From: Thermococcus sp. | GTDB taxonomy: Archaea > Methanobacteriota_B > Thermococci > Thermococcales > Thermococcaceae | Length of the DNA: 8,244 nucleotides | Assembly (NCBI GenBank): GCA_027023165.1 | Contig: JALVWX010000164.1 | Coordinates: forward strand, 1 to 8,244 | Direction of reading: 5' to 3' | In this document: positions 1 to 6,901 of the stretch, piece after piece | Layout: each line of letters begins with the position of its first letter | How positions within the stretch are numbered: the first letter of the stretch is position 1 | Translations under genes and position numbers: made by a program | Notes under the pieces: generated by a model | Told to the model about the DNA's origin: nothing | Database searches by the model: none | What the model saw: the letters and a program-made list of their open reading frames with translations, nothing else

Positions 1-80
1 ATCCTGAACGGGCTGTTCGGGAAGCCGTTTTCCTTCCTTATCCCCCGCACCAGCTCGGAAATCTCTTCAGCGGTGAACAT
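1..80 (-). CDS. N-terminus of an unidentified protein, cut by the left edge
   Basis: An open frame runs from an ATG at 80 down to the window edge without a stop. The visible residues begin MFTAEEISELVRGIRKENGF and continue PNSPFR, a charged and probably helical start with no signal peptide or membrane segment. A ribosome binding site (GAGGT) lies about 4 nt before the ATG, which supports a real start. The gene diverges from the ECF S component, with a shared AT-rich promoter region between them. I do not recognise the family from 26 residues; the rest lies outside the window. Confidence 0.6.
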   Translation of the reverse strand, partial: MFTAEEISELVRGIRKENGFPNSPFR

Positions 81-102
81 TGCAACCTCATTTAACGGGC
101 GG

Positions 103-160
103 GCTTTTAAGGTTCTCGCAGGGGATTGTTCCATAAAACGAACAAAATTTTTTAAATATT
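103..160. promoter_or_regulatory. Divergent archaeal promoter region
   Basis: The gap between the two divergent genes holds an AT-rich block at 141-160 containing TTTAAATATT (151-160). Counting about 25 nt from its centre puts a plus-strand transcript start near 180, just before the ECF gene. A second TATA-like element, CTTAAAAG on the minus strand (about 106-113), would suit the leftward gene with a very short leader. The 141-160 block is nearly symmetric and could also serve leftward. Positions are by eye; no transcript data. Confidence 0.5.
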
Positions 161-186
161 GGAACGAACTCCCGCCGGTGGTGCCG

Positions 187-780
187 ATGGGAAGAATGAG
201 TTCGCGGGAGATAGCGGTCGTTGGAATCATGCTCGGCCTCTCTTTGATGTTTGAGGTTCTGCCCATAGAGATGCCGACGATGTGGGGGATGAAAATCGAC
301 CTCGTCGCCGTTCCGATCATCATGGCCTACCTCCTCACGGGTTTCGAGGGAGGCCTGACCGCGGTGGTCCTGCTATTCTTCGGCCTGAGCATAATCTCCT
401 CCGCCAGCTGGCTCGGGGCTATGATGAAGGCCACGGCAACGTTTGCCGTCCTGCTCGGCCTTGAAATCGCGAGGAGACTCACCGGCTTCAGCTTCGAGCG
501 GGCGGACAGGGAAACCTTAGTGAAGTTCTCGATCCTTGCCTATCTCATAGGAATCGCCATCAGGATCCCGCTGATGGTGGCCCTCAACTACTACGTTGCC
601 CTCGAGATATGGCTCGGCCTCCCGAGGGAACAGGTTGTTCAGGCTGTTGAGCAGTGGACGGGCGTTCCCTTCTGGATCGCGATAGGCCTGCCGAACGCTA
701 TTCAGAGCGTTATCGATGTTTTCGTCGGTCTGCTCGCGACGATTCCCGTTTTGAGGCGCGTGCCGCATCTCCTCGAGTGA
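187..780 (+). CDS. ECF transporter S component, RibU-like
   Basis: This is a membrane-embedded vitamin-binding subunit of an energy-coupling-factor importer, expected to work with a shared EcfT and two ATPases encoded elsewhere. The 197-aa protein has about six hydrophobic segments (roughly residues 9-25, 39-51, 54-70, 76-95, 113-137 and 160-189), the usual size for PF12822-type S components. The KIDLVAVP stretch (36-43) after segment 1 and ALNYYVALEIW (132-142) in segment 5 resemble riboflavin-type RibU proteins, so riboflavin is a guess; another vitamin is possible. I chose ATG 187 because the frame can be extended to 73, but that extension covers the TATA box and adds a polar, non-membrane tail. 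GTG 178/181 and ATG 196 are alternatives. It converges on pyrI. Confidence 0.75.
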   Translation: MGRMSSREIAVVGIMLGLSLMFEVLPIEMPTMWGMKIDLVAVPIIMAYLLTGFEGGLTAVVLLFFGLSIISSASWLGAMMKATATFAVLLGLEIARRLTGFSFERADRETLVKFSILAYLIGIAIRIPLMVALNYYVALEIWLGLPREQVVQAVEQWTGVPFWIAIGLPNAIQSVIDVFVGLLATIPVLRRVPHLLE

Positions 781-815
781 TTTTCTCGATTCTCGTTTCA
801 TCTTCCTTTGCTTCT
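781..815 (+). terminator. T-rich tract after the ECF gene
   Basis: Several T runs (TTTTCTCG, CGTTTCATCTTCCTTTG) follow the stop codon directly, the usual form of a euryarchaeal terminator. No stable hairpin is needed or seen. Confidence 0.4.
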
Positions 816-845
816 TCTGATTCGTTCTGGAGACTTGCCTCGAAA

Positions 846-861
846 CGAAGAAAAAGGAAAC
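846..861 (-). terminator. T-rich tract after pyrI
   Basis: On the minus strand a tract reading TTTCCTTTTTCTT begins within a few bases of the pyrI stop. It is the likely transcription end of the pyrBI operon. Confidence 0.45.
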
Positions 862-862
862 G

Positions 863-1318
863 TCAGAGGTTGCCGAGTATCTCATCCCCCTCAATCGTTC
901 TCTCGCAGTAGTGGCAGCGGAGCTTGAGCGGTTCTCTGCTCTCGACCCTGAACTTCGGAGTTACGTACTCGTGGTTGCTGACGCAGTTGGGGTTCGGGCA
1001 CCTCAGGATTCCGACTATCTCGTCCGGGATTTCCACGTTGAACTTCTCGACAATCTTGTAGTCCCTCACGATGTTTACAGTAGCCATCGGCGCTATGAGG
1101 GCTATCTTGTTGACCTCCTCCTCGCTCAGGTAGCGCCCTTCAACCTTAACGATGTCCTTCCTTCCGAGCTTCTTGCTCGGGACGTTCGAGGCGATAAGGA
1201 GAGTCCCGCCGTTGGGCTTAGTTAAGCTTAAAATTTCCACAACCTTCAGCCACTTTCCTGCTGGAATGTGGTCTATGACGGTTCCCTCTGGGATTACCTC
1301 TATCTTCAGCTCGGGCAT
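863..1318 (-). CDS. pyrI: Aspartate carbamoyltransferase regulatory chain
   Basis: PyrI is the allosteric chain of aspartate carbamoyltransferase. It binds CTP/ATP and holds catalytic trimers together in the cytosol, giving feedback control of pyrimidine synthesis. The 151-aa length is typical. The N-terminal nucleotide-binding domain shows GTVIDHIPAG, with D16 and H17 matching the E. coli Asp19/His20 pair; K58 and K92 appear to match Lys60 and Lys94. The C-terminal zinc domain has all four cysteines: C107 and C112 (CPNPNC) and C135 and C138 (CHYC). The ATG follows the pyrB stop with no gap (TGA-ATG), and a strong GGAGGGG site (1325-1331) lies inside the end of pyrB, so the two are almost certainly co-transcribed and translated in a matched ratio. 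Confidence 0.97.
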   Translation of the reverse strand: MPELKIEVIPEGTVIDHIPAGKWLKVVEILSLTKPNGGTLLIASNVPSKKLGRKDIVKVEGRYLSEEEVNKIALIAPMATVNIVRDYKIVEKFNVEIPDEIVGILRCPNPNCVSNHEYVTPKFRVESREPLKLRCHYCERTIEGDEILGNL

Positions 1319-2293
<975 letters not shown>

Positions 2294-2332
2294 CTTTTTT
2301 GACAGGAATATGTTAATCAACTCCCGGTAACC

Positions 2333-2378
2333 CTTTAAACTCAAGTTCGAAACTTTGATAACCGGGTTTTAGGGTGGG
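2333..2378 (+). promoter_or_regulatory. Promoter, imperfect palindrome and RBS of the ThiR-like gene
   Basis: TTTAAA (2334-2339) is a good TATA candidate, placing the transcript start near 2361 and leaving a leader of about 20 nt with GGGTGGG (2372-2378) before ATG 2382. Between TATA and start lies an imperfect palindrome, TCAAGTT (2341-2347) against AACTTTGA (2351-2358), one base from perfect and centred on TTCGAA. This is the usual place for a repressor operator. An outer pair, CCCGGT (2323-2328) and ACCGGG (2361-2366), brackets the same segment. Confidence 0.45.
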
Positions 2379-2381
2379 AAC

Positions 2382-3284
2382 ATGAGGACGCCGAGCGTTT
2401 ACATCGCCGAGGAGCTGATGCCCTACCTCCGGGCCAAGGTTGCGGAGGGCCTTTATCGCGAGGGCTTTAAACAGGCGAAGATAGCCGACTACCTCGGCAT
2501 AACCCAGGCGATGGTCAGCAAGTACCTCGCCGGCCGCTACAAGGAACCGCCGCGTGAAGTTGCCGAGAGGCTTGACTCTATAGCGAACGAGGTAGTCAGA
2601 CTCATCCTCTTCGGCGGCGGCAGGGACGATGCGGTCGTTTTGGCCACGAGGCGGCTCTTCAACCTCTTTGAAAGCGGCTTTCTCTGCAGGTTCTACTCGG
2701 AGTACTCCGGGGTGAGCGAGGAGACCTGCCGGTCGCTCTTCTCGGGCAGGAGCGGGCGCGGTGAGATACTGGATGAGATGAACAGGGCCATCTCACGCCT
2801 CTCCAGCCTGAAGGGTTTTCCCGACCTCATCCCCGAAGTCCGGAGCAACCTCACCTATGCCCTGCCATCTCCCTCCGGAAAGGAGGACGTTGCCGCTGTT
2901 CCGGGAAGGATAACCTCCGCCAAGGGAAGGATTTTCGCACTCCCGCCTGAGTTCGGGGCGAGCAGCTTCACCGCGGGGATTCTCCTGGGGCTGTCAAAAC
3001 TGAACCCTGAGCTCCGGAGCGTTATGAACATCCGTTACGGTCCGGACGTGGAGGAGGCCTTAAAGCGCGCCGGTCTCTCCTTTGCGAGGGTCAAAACCGG
3101 CGGCTTGAGTGAGGATGAAGCGATTGAGGAGATAGTTCGTCCCTTTGAGAACGGAACCTACGACGCGGTTATCGATGAGGGCGGTCACGGCGTTGAGCCT
3201 CTCGTCTACGTCTTTGGAAGGAACCCATTGGAGGTCGTTGAGAAGGTCGAGGGGATTCTCAGGGCGATGGGGGTGGTCGAATGA
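2382..3284 (+). CDS. HTH-ThiN domain protein, ThiR-like regulator
   Basis: The protein is 300 aa. Residues 30-51 form a clear helix-turn-helix with the classic spacing (AKIADYLGITQAMVSKYL). The C-terminal part (about 165-300) resembles the ThiN domain, with NIRYGP (216-221), DEGGHGVEP (265-273) and the closing FGRNPLEVVEKV segment. ThiN domains either make thiamine phosphate (in ThiDN fusions) or serve as ligand-sensing parts of archaeal ThiR repressors. An N-terminal HTH without ThiD points to the repressor type, sensing thiamine phosphates. It starts at ATG 2382 with a GGGTGGG site, and its stop overlaps the yjbQ start (ATGA), so they form one operon. The middle section (about 55-160) contains FLCRFYSEYSGVSEETC with two cysteines of unknown role. 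Whether the ThiN domain retains catalysis cannot be told from sequence alone. Confidence 0.8.
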   Translation: MRTPSVYIAEELMPYLRAKVAEGLYREGFKQAKIADYLGITQAMVSKYLAGRYKEPPREVAERLDSIANEVVRLILFGGGRDDAVVLATRRLFNLFESGFLCRFYSEYSGVSEETCRSLFSGRSGRGEILDEMNRAISRLSSLKGFPDLIPEVRSNLTYALPSPSGKEDVAAVPGRITSAKGRIFALPPEFGASSFTAGILLGLSKLNPELRSVMNIRYGPDVEEALKRAGLSFARVKTGGLSEDEAIEEIVRPFENGTYDAVIDEGGHGVEPLVYVFGRNPLEVVEKVEGILRAMGVVE

Positions 3285-3691
3285 TCTACACTAAAGAGCT
3301 GAGGTTCTCAACCGATGGGGAGATTGACCTCGTCGACATAACCGCAGAAGTTGAGCGGGTCGTTGCGGAGTCGGGGGTGAAGAACGGCCAGGTTCTTGTA
3401 TTTGTCCCCGGTGCAACGGGTGCGATAGTAACGATAGAGCACGAGAGCGGTCTGCTCGAGGACTTCAAGAGGGCCTTGAGGGAGCTGATACCCAAAGGGG
3501 CCGGCTACCTCCACGACAGAATAGACGACAACGCCCACAGCCACCTCCGCGCCACGCTCCTCGGGGCCAGTAAGTGCTTCCCGGTCGTTGACGGAAGGCT
3601 CGTCAGGGGGACCTGGCAGCAGATATTCTTCGTCGAGCTTGACGTGAGGCCGAGGCACAGGCGGGTTATAGTGCAGGTAGTGGGGGAGTGA
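3281..3691 (+). CDS. yjbQ: YjbQ family (UPF0047) protein, putative secondary thiamine-phosphate synthase
   Basis: At 136 aa this is a full-length UPF0047/YjbQ protein (PF01894). The family signature is present: H78, then DDNAHSHLRATLLG (82-95) with H86 and H88, GTWQ (110-113), ELD (119-121) and the basic RPRHRR tail (123-128). The E. coli homologue can supply weak thiamine-phosphate synthase activity, which is why databases name the family this way; its main physiological role is not settled. It overlaps the ThiR-like gene by 4 bp and has a GGGTGGT site inside that gene. Co-transcription with a ThiN-domain protein supports a link to thiamine. Its last 26 bp overlap the convergent ATPase gene. 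Confidence 0.9.
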   Translation: MIYTKELRFSTDGEIDLVDITAEVERVVAESGVKNGQVLVFVPGATGAIVTIEHESGLLEDFKRALRELIPKGAGYLHDRIDDNAHSHLRATLLGASKCFPVVDGRLVRGTWQQIFFVELDVRPRHRRVIVQVVGE

Positions 3692-4856
3692 GTTCGAGGA
3701 GGAAGAAGGGCACGTCCTCCTTCTCCAAAACCCTTACGTTTTTCGGGTACTTCCTGTGGGCTTTTCCCGCTTTCACCTCAACCTTGAGGTCTCCGGCGAC
3801 TGCATCGACCTCATAGGAGTTCCTGTAATAGTAAACCTCCCCGAAGCGCCGGTAGAGGTGCTCCTGAACAACCCATTCATACAGCGCATCTTCTCTCAGC
3901 TCAGTCCCACTCCAGACCGAGAAAAGCCTTGCAAGGAGAGGGTCGCGGAAGAAGAACTTCTTTTCGCGCTTGTAGAGCACCTGGCTGCCCCGCTTGAGGT
4001 AAGCTATTCCAATGATGTAAAGGTCGGTGAAAAACTCTATATAGTCCTGGATTACTTTGTAGGAGTAACCGGAGGTCATGCCGGCTAAGGCTCTGAAGCT
4101 CGTCGCCGAGGGAGCGCTCCTTATCACCGCCGCGAGGGTTTCCTTAGCTATCTCAAGGCTCTTCCCGAACCTCACGATCTCTCCTATATATGCCCCGAGG
4201 AGGTCGTCCATCGGGAGACCGTTTATCGACGCCGGGAATCCACCGGTAGTCAGATAGTTCTCAAAAAGCTTGAGAACCATTCTGCTCTGCAGTTCTGGCC
4301 TCTTCAGCCCCATTACCTCCACGTACTCCGGAAATGAGAGAGGCATTACCTCTATTGTTCTTCCCTTTCCCCTCCTGCCAGGGAAGAGCTCAATGTCCCT
4401 CTTGACCCTCAGGGAGCTTGAGCCTGTAACTGTAACCACGTCGTTCTCCAAGAGACCTGCGTCTATGAGCGGTTTAACCCCGCGCCACCAGCCTTCAAGG
4501 GATGTGACCTCGTCGAGGAAGATATATCCCCATTTGATGCCTTTTTTCGCCGTAAGCTCCTGGAACTCGCGTAGGAGGTTTAAAAGCTCGCGATGGCTCG
4601 GTAAGACCTCAACGTTGACGTAGAGAACGGCCTCGGGCGGGTTATTCTTCAGGAGTTCCTGGATCAGGAGCTTTATCCCCGTGGTTTTCCCCACCTGCCT
4701 CGGGCCGAGGACGAAGTTGAGGGAGAACGGCTTAAGCGAAAGCCTCTCCAGCCACTTTGGCCGCCAGTGGAGCTTCTGCTCTTTCCAGCGCCTCACGTGG
4801 TAGTCCTCTTTCCCTTCCCACCAGGGGTTCATGTAGATGAGATCGCCCAGCCTCAT
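3666..4856 (-). CDS. Archaeal AAA_14/DUF4143 ATPase
   Basis: This complete 396-aa protein belongs to the archaeal ATPase group with an N-terminal AAA_14 P-loop domain and a C-terminal DUF4143 domain. The N-terminus has the NPWW motif (10-13) often seen in the group. Walker A is GPRQVGKTT (51-59) and Walker B YIFLDE (111-116); TGSSS (144-148) fits sensor 1. The C-terminal domain ends in a PD-(D/E)XK-like pattern: E332, D351, then E360-V-K362. This resembles a nuclease core, but activity in the family is unproven. Physiological roles are largely unknown. The start at ATG 4856 has a weak AGGTG site. The gene stands alone, with its own promoter between twin palindromes, and its 3' end runs 26 bp into the convergent yjbQ. 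Confidence 0.88.
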   Translation of the reverse strand: MRLGDLIYMNPWWEGKEDYHVRRWKEQKLHWRPKWLERLSLKPFSLNFVLGPRQVGKTTGIKLLIQELLKNNPPEAVLYVNVEVLPSHRELLNLLREFQELTAKKGIKWGYIFLDEVTSLEGWWRGVKPLIDAGLLENDVVTVTGSSSLRVKRDIELFPGRRGKGRTIEVMPLSFPEYVEVMGLKRPELQSRMVLKLFENYLTTGGFPASINGLPMDDLLGAYIGEIVRFGKSLEIAKETLAAVIRSAPSATSFRALAGMTSGYSYKVIQDYIEFFTDLYIIGIAYLKRGSQVLYKREKKFFFRDPLLARLFSVWSGTELREDALYEWVVQEHLYRRFGEVYYYRNSYEVDAVAGDLKVEVKAGKAHRKYPKNVRVLEKEDVPFFLLELTPPLPAL

Positions 4857-4865
4857 AGGGACACC

Positions 4866-4884
4866 TGAGAACTGGTAGTTCTCA
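4866..4884. repeat. Perfect palindrome 1, proximal operator candidate
   Basis: TGAGAACT (4866-4873) and AGTTCTCA (4877-4884) are exact reverse complements around GGT. The element lies between the TATA box of the minus-strand ATPase gene and its start codon, covering the expected transcript start near 4869. Binding there should block initiation. Confidence 0.8.
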
Positions 4885-4887
4885 ACC

Positions 4888-4930
4888 CTTTATAAATCTT
4901 GAGAACTCTAAGTTCTCACTATTTATAAAC
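4888..4930 (-). promoter_or_regulatory. ATPase gene promoter, two TATA candidates
   Basis: On the minus strand GATTTATAAAGG (4888-4899) is an excellent TATA box, placed exactly between the two palindromes. A second one, GTTTATAAATAG (4919-4930), lies upstream of palindrome 2. The proximal box predicts a start near 4869 and a leader of about 12 nt with AGGTG. Use of the distal box would give a longer leader containing palindrome 2 and the proximal TATA. Confidence 0.65.
4900..4918. repeat. Perfect palindrome 2, distal operator candidate
   Basis: TGAGAACT (4900-4907) and AGTTCTCA (4911-4918) are exact reverse complements around CTA, with the same 8-bp arms and 3-nt spacing as palindrome 1. The two start 34 bp apart, close to three DNA turns, so two bound dimers would sit on the same face. 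This copy covers the region just upstream of the proximal TATA, where the BRE would be. Confidence 0.8.
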
Positions 4931-4933
4931 TCC

Positions 4934-5349
4934 TCACAGCGACACCAGAATCGCGCCGATGACTATCAAGACTGCCCCAAGCGCGTTTTCAGGCCCATTT
5001 TGCTACCGAGGATAATCCACGACGGGAATATCGCGAGGGCAATACTGGTCTTGTCTATCGCGATAACCGCTGGAACCCTTCCGTTCTTTATCGCCATGAA
5101 GTAGAACAGCCACGAGAGCGCCCCTGCAAGCCCGGAGAGGGTTATCAGGAGGAGCGCCCTGCCGTCGATTTCAGCAACGCCGGTTGAGCCGCTCGCGAGG
5201 GCAACGCTAACCAGAAAGACCGCCATTATAACGGCCCTCACCGCCGTTGCTAACGTGGGGTTGACGTCTCTTAGGCCGAGCTTTCCGAATATCGGGACGA
5301 GGGAGGCAAAGAAAGCGGCGAGAAGCGCATAGACGAGGTAGTCTCTCAT
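4934..5349 (-). pseudogene. Single-domain EamA transporter with a 3' frameshift
   Basis: As read, the frame starts at ATG 5349 (GGTGG site just upstream) and stops at 4966 after 127 aa, ending in the non-family tail TRLGQS. Adding one A to the A run at 4986-4989 (T run on the plus strand) restores LKNALG followed by AVLIVIGAILVSL and a stop at 4934-4936. That gives 138 aa, a usual length for archaeal single-domain EamA (drug/metabolite exporter type) proteins. Hydrophobic segments lie at about 4-22, 33-53, 64-86 and 92-112; the frameshift destroys the fifth. The usual LGEK motif reads LGSK here, a possible second sign of relaxed selection. A sequencing error in the A run is the main alternative. 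The substrate is unknown. Confidence 0.75.
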
Positions 5350-5364
5350 TGAACCACCGCCGTA

Positions 5365-5450
5365 AAAGGGGTAATAACCCGCCCAAGTTCATCGGCTCCG
5401 CCTTCGGCGGCACTCCCCGGGCATTGGGAGTTGGGTCTTCCCCATAAAAG
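5365..5450 (-). other. Hairpin-rich 150-bp gap between cpgS-like gene and EamA
   Basis: The 5350-5499 gap has no convincing gene but several short inverted repeats: CCGCC/GGCGG (5398-5402, 5406-5410), ACTCCC/GGGAGT (5412-5417, 5426-5431), CCCAA/TTGGG (5382-5386, 5431-5435) and GGGT/ACCC (5369-5372, 5377-5380). On the minus strand the last is followed by CTTTT, terminator-like. A TATA candidate reading leftward (CTTTTATG, about 5443-5450) could drive this leader or a small RNA. No known RNA family was recognised. Confidence 0.35.
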
Positions 5451-5499
5451 GGTTTCGAAAGCTTCGAGAACGAAGAAATAAGGGGGAAGAAAGGAGGCT

Positions 5500-6846
5500 T
5501 CACTTCTTGAGCTTCTCGCACTTCTCAACCCAGTCCTTGAGCACATCTTTGAGCTTCGGCTCGCCGATCTCCTCAAGCTCGTAGCGGACGCGAACGGCCG
5601 GCTTGTTGAGCTTCATGAACCTGCGGAGGTCAACGGGGGTGCCCATGATGACCACATCCGCATCGGCCTTGTTGATGGTCTCCTCGAGCTCCTTGATCTG
5701 CTTCTCGCCGTAGCCCATGGCCGGCAGAATGACGTCGAGGTGGTTGTACTTCTTGTAGGTGTCGACGATCGAGCCGACGGCGTAGGGCCTCGGGTCGATT
5801 ATCTCGGCAGCCCCGTACTTCTTGGCGGCGATGTAGCCGGCACCGTACTTCATGCCGCCGTGGGTGAGGGTCGGGCCGTCTTCCACAACCAGAACGCGCT
5901 TGCCCTTGATGAGTTCGGGCTTGTCAACGTAGAGCGGTGAAGCACCGTCGATGACGATGGCGTTCGGGTTGATTTTCTCTATGCTCTCGCGGACCTTCTG
6001 GATGTCGTCGCGGTTCGCTGTATCGATCTTGTTGATGATTATAACATCAGCGCTCCTGAAGTTGGTCTCACCGGGGTGGTACTTGAGCTCGTGACCCGGC
6101 CTGTGCGGGTCTGTGACCACTATCCAGAGGTCCGGCTCGTAGAACGGGAAGTCGTTGTTTCCTCCGTCCCAGAGGATTATGTCGGCCTCTTTCTCGGCTT
6201 CGCGGAGAATCTTCTCGTAGTCAACGCCAGCATAAACCACCATTCCCCTGTCGATGTACGGCTCGTATTCCTCGCGCTCCTCGATGGTGCACTCGTACTT
6301 GTCGAGGTCCTCGTAGGTGGCGAACCTCTGGACGATCTGCTTCCTTAAATCACCGTAGGGCATCGGGTGCCTTATCGCGACGACCTTGTAGCCCATCTCC
6401 TGGAGAAGCTGGGCGACCTTCCTACTGGTCTGGCTCTTCCCGCAGCCGGTCCTGACGGCTGTAACGGCCACAACAGGCTTGCTGGACTTGAGCATGGTGC
6501 TCTTCGGTCCGAGGAGCCAGAAGTCGGCACCAGCGGAGTGCGCCCTGCTCGCGAGGTGCATGACGTGCTCGTGCGGAACGTCGGAGTAGGCGAAGACGAC
6601 GATGTCTATATCATGCTCCTTGATTATCTTCTCCATGTCGTCCTCGCTCCAGATTGGGATGCCGTTCGGGTAAAGCTCGCCGGCAAGCTCGGGCGGGTAA
6701 ATTCTTCCCTCAATGTCCGGAATCTGGGTCGCGGTGAAGGCAACGACCTCGTACTCGGGGTTGTCTCTGAAGAACGTGTTGAAGTTGTGGAAGTCCCTTC
6801 CGGCCGCTCCAAGAATCAGAACCCTCTTCTTTTTCTTCTCGGCCAT
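5500..6846 (-). CDS. Cyclic 2,3-diphosphoglycerate synthetase-like P-loop protein (COG2403)
   Basis: This 448-aa protein resembles the methanogen cDPG synthetase (CpgS), which closes 2,3-diphosphoglycerate into the cyclic thermoprotectant using ATP; the wider family is also listed as predicted GTPases. The N-terminal part begins with VLILGAAGRDFHNFN (9-23), a nucleotide-binding-like fold. The central P-loop is RTGCGKSQTS (132-141); WDGGNND (226-232) and TDPHRPGH (245-252) follow, then NKID (272-275), which resembles a guanine-specificity motif. The C-terminal part (about 310-448) is an extra domain ending in a charged helix. ATG 6846 is backed by AGAGGTGA (6853-6860). It is transcribed alone from a TATA box at 6892-6901. 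Thermococcales are not known for cDPG, so the substrate here is uncertain and I give no gene symbol. Confidence 0.78.
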   Translation of the reverse strand: MAEKKKKRVLILGAAGRDFHNFNTFFRDNPEYEVVAFTATQIPDIEGRIYPPELAGELYPNGIPIWSEDDMEKIIKEHDIDIVVFAYSDVPHEHVMHLASRAHSAGADFWLLGPKSTMLKSSKPVVAVTAVRTGCGKSQTSRKVAQLLQEMGYKVVAIRHPMPYGDLRKQIVQRFATYEDLDKYECTIEEREEYEPYIDRGMVVYAGVDYEKILREAEKEADIILWDGGNNDFPFYEPDLWIVVTDPHRPGHELKYHPGETNFRSADVIIINKIDTANRDDIQKVRESIEKINPNAIVIDGASPLYVDKPELIKGKRVLVVEDGPTLTHGGMKYGAGYIAAKKYGAAEIIDPRPYAVGSIVDTYKKYNHLDVILPAMGYGEKQIKELEETINKADADVVIMGTPVDLRRFMKLNKPAVRVRYELEEIGEPKLKDVLKDWVEKCEKLKK

Positions 6847-6852
6847 TTTCGT

Positions 6853-6901
6853 TCACCTCTAAAACTTTGTTCGCTGGTGTATTGACCTTTACACTTATAA
6901 C
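6853..6901 (-). promoter_or_regulatory. Promoter and RBS of the COG2403 gene
   Basis: On the minus strand GTTATAAGTG (6892-6901) is a TATA box preceded by CGAAAACC, a BRE-like purine block. It predicts a transcript start near 6871 and a leader of about 25 nt carrying AGAGGTGA six bases before the ATG. Confidence 0.6.

Noticed and set aside
73..186. Longer N-terminus for the ECF S component starting at ATG 73
   Set aside because: The extra 38 residues are polar, span the presumed TATA box and overlap the divergent gene's start and ribosome binding site.
863..1225. Plus-strand frames opposite pyrI and pyrB
   Set aside because: They are antisense shadows of well-recognised conserved genes.
5207..5576. 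Overlapping minus-strand frames in the cpgS-EamA gap
   Set aside because: They cross the EamA start and the hairpin gap in different frames, are rich in R, S and P, and match no family I recognise; they look like shadow frames.
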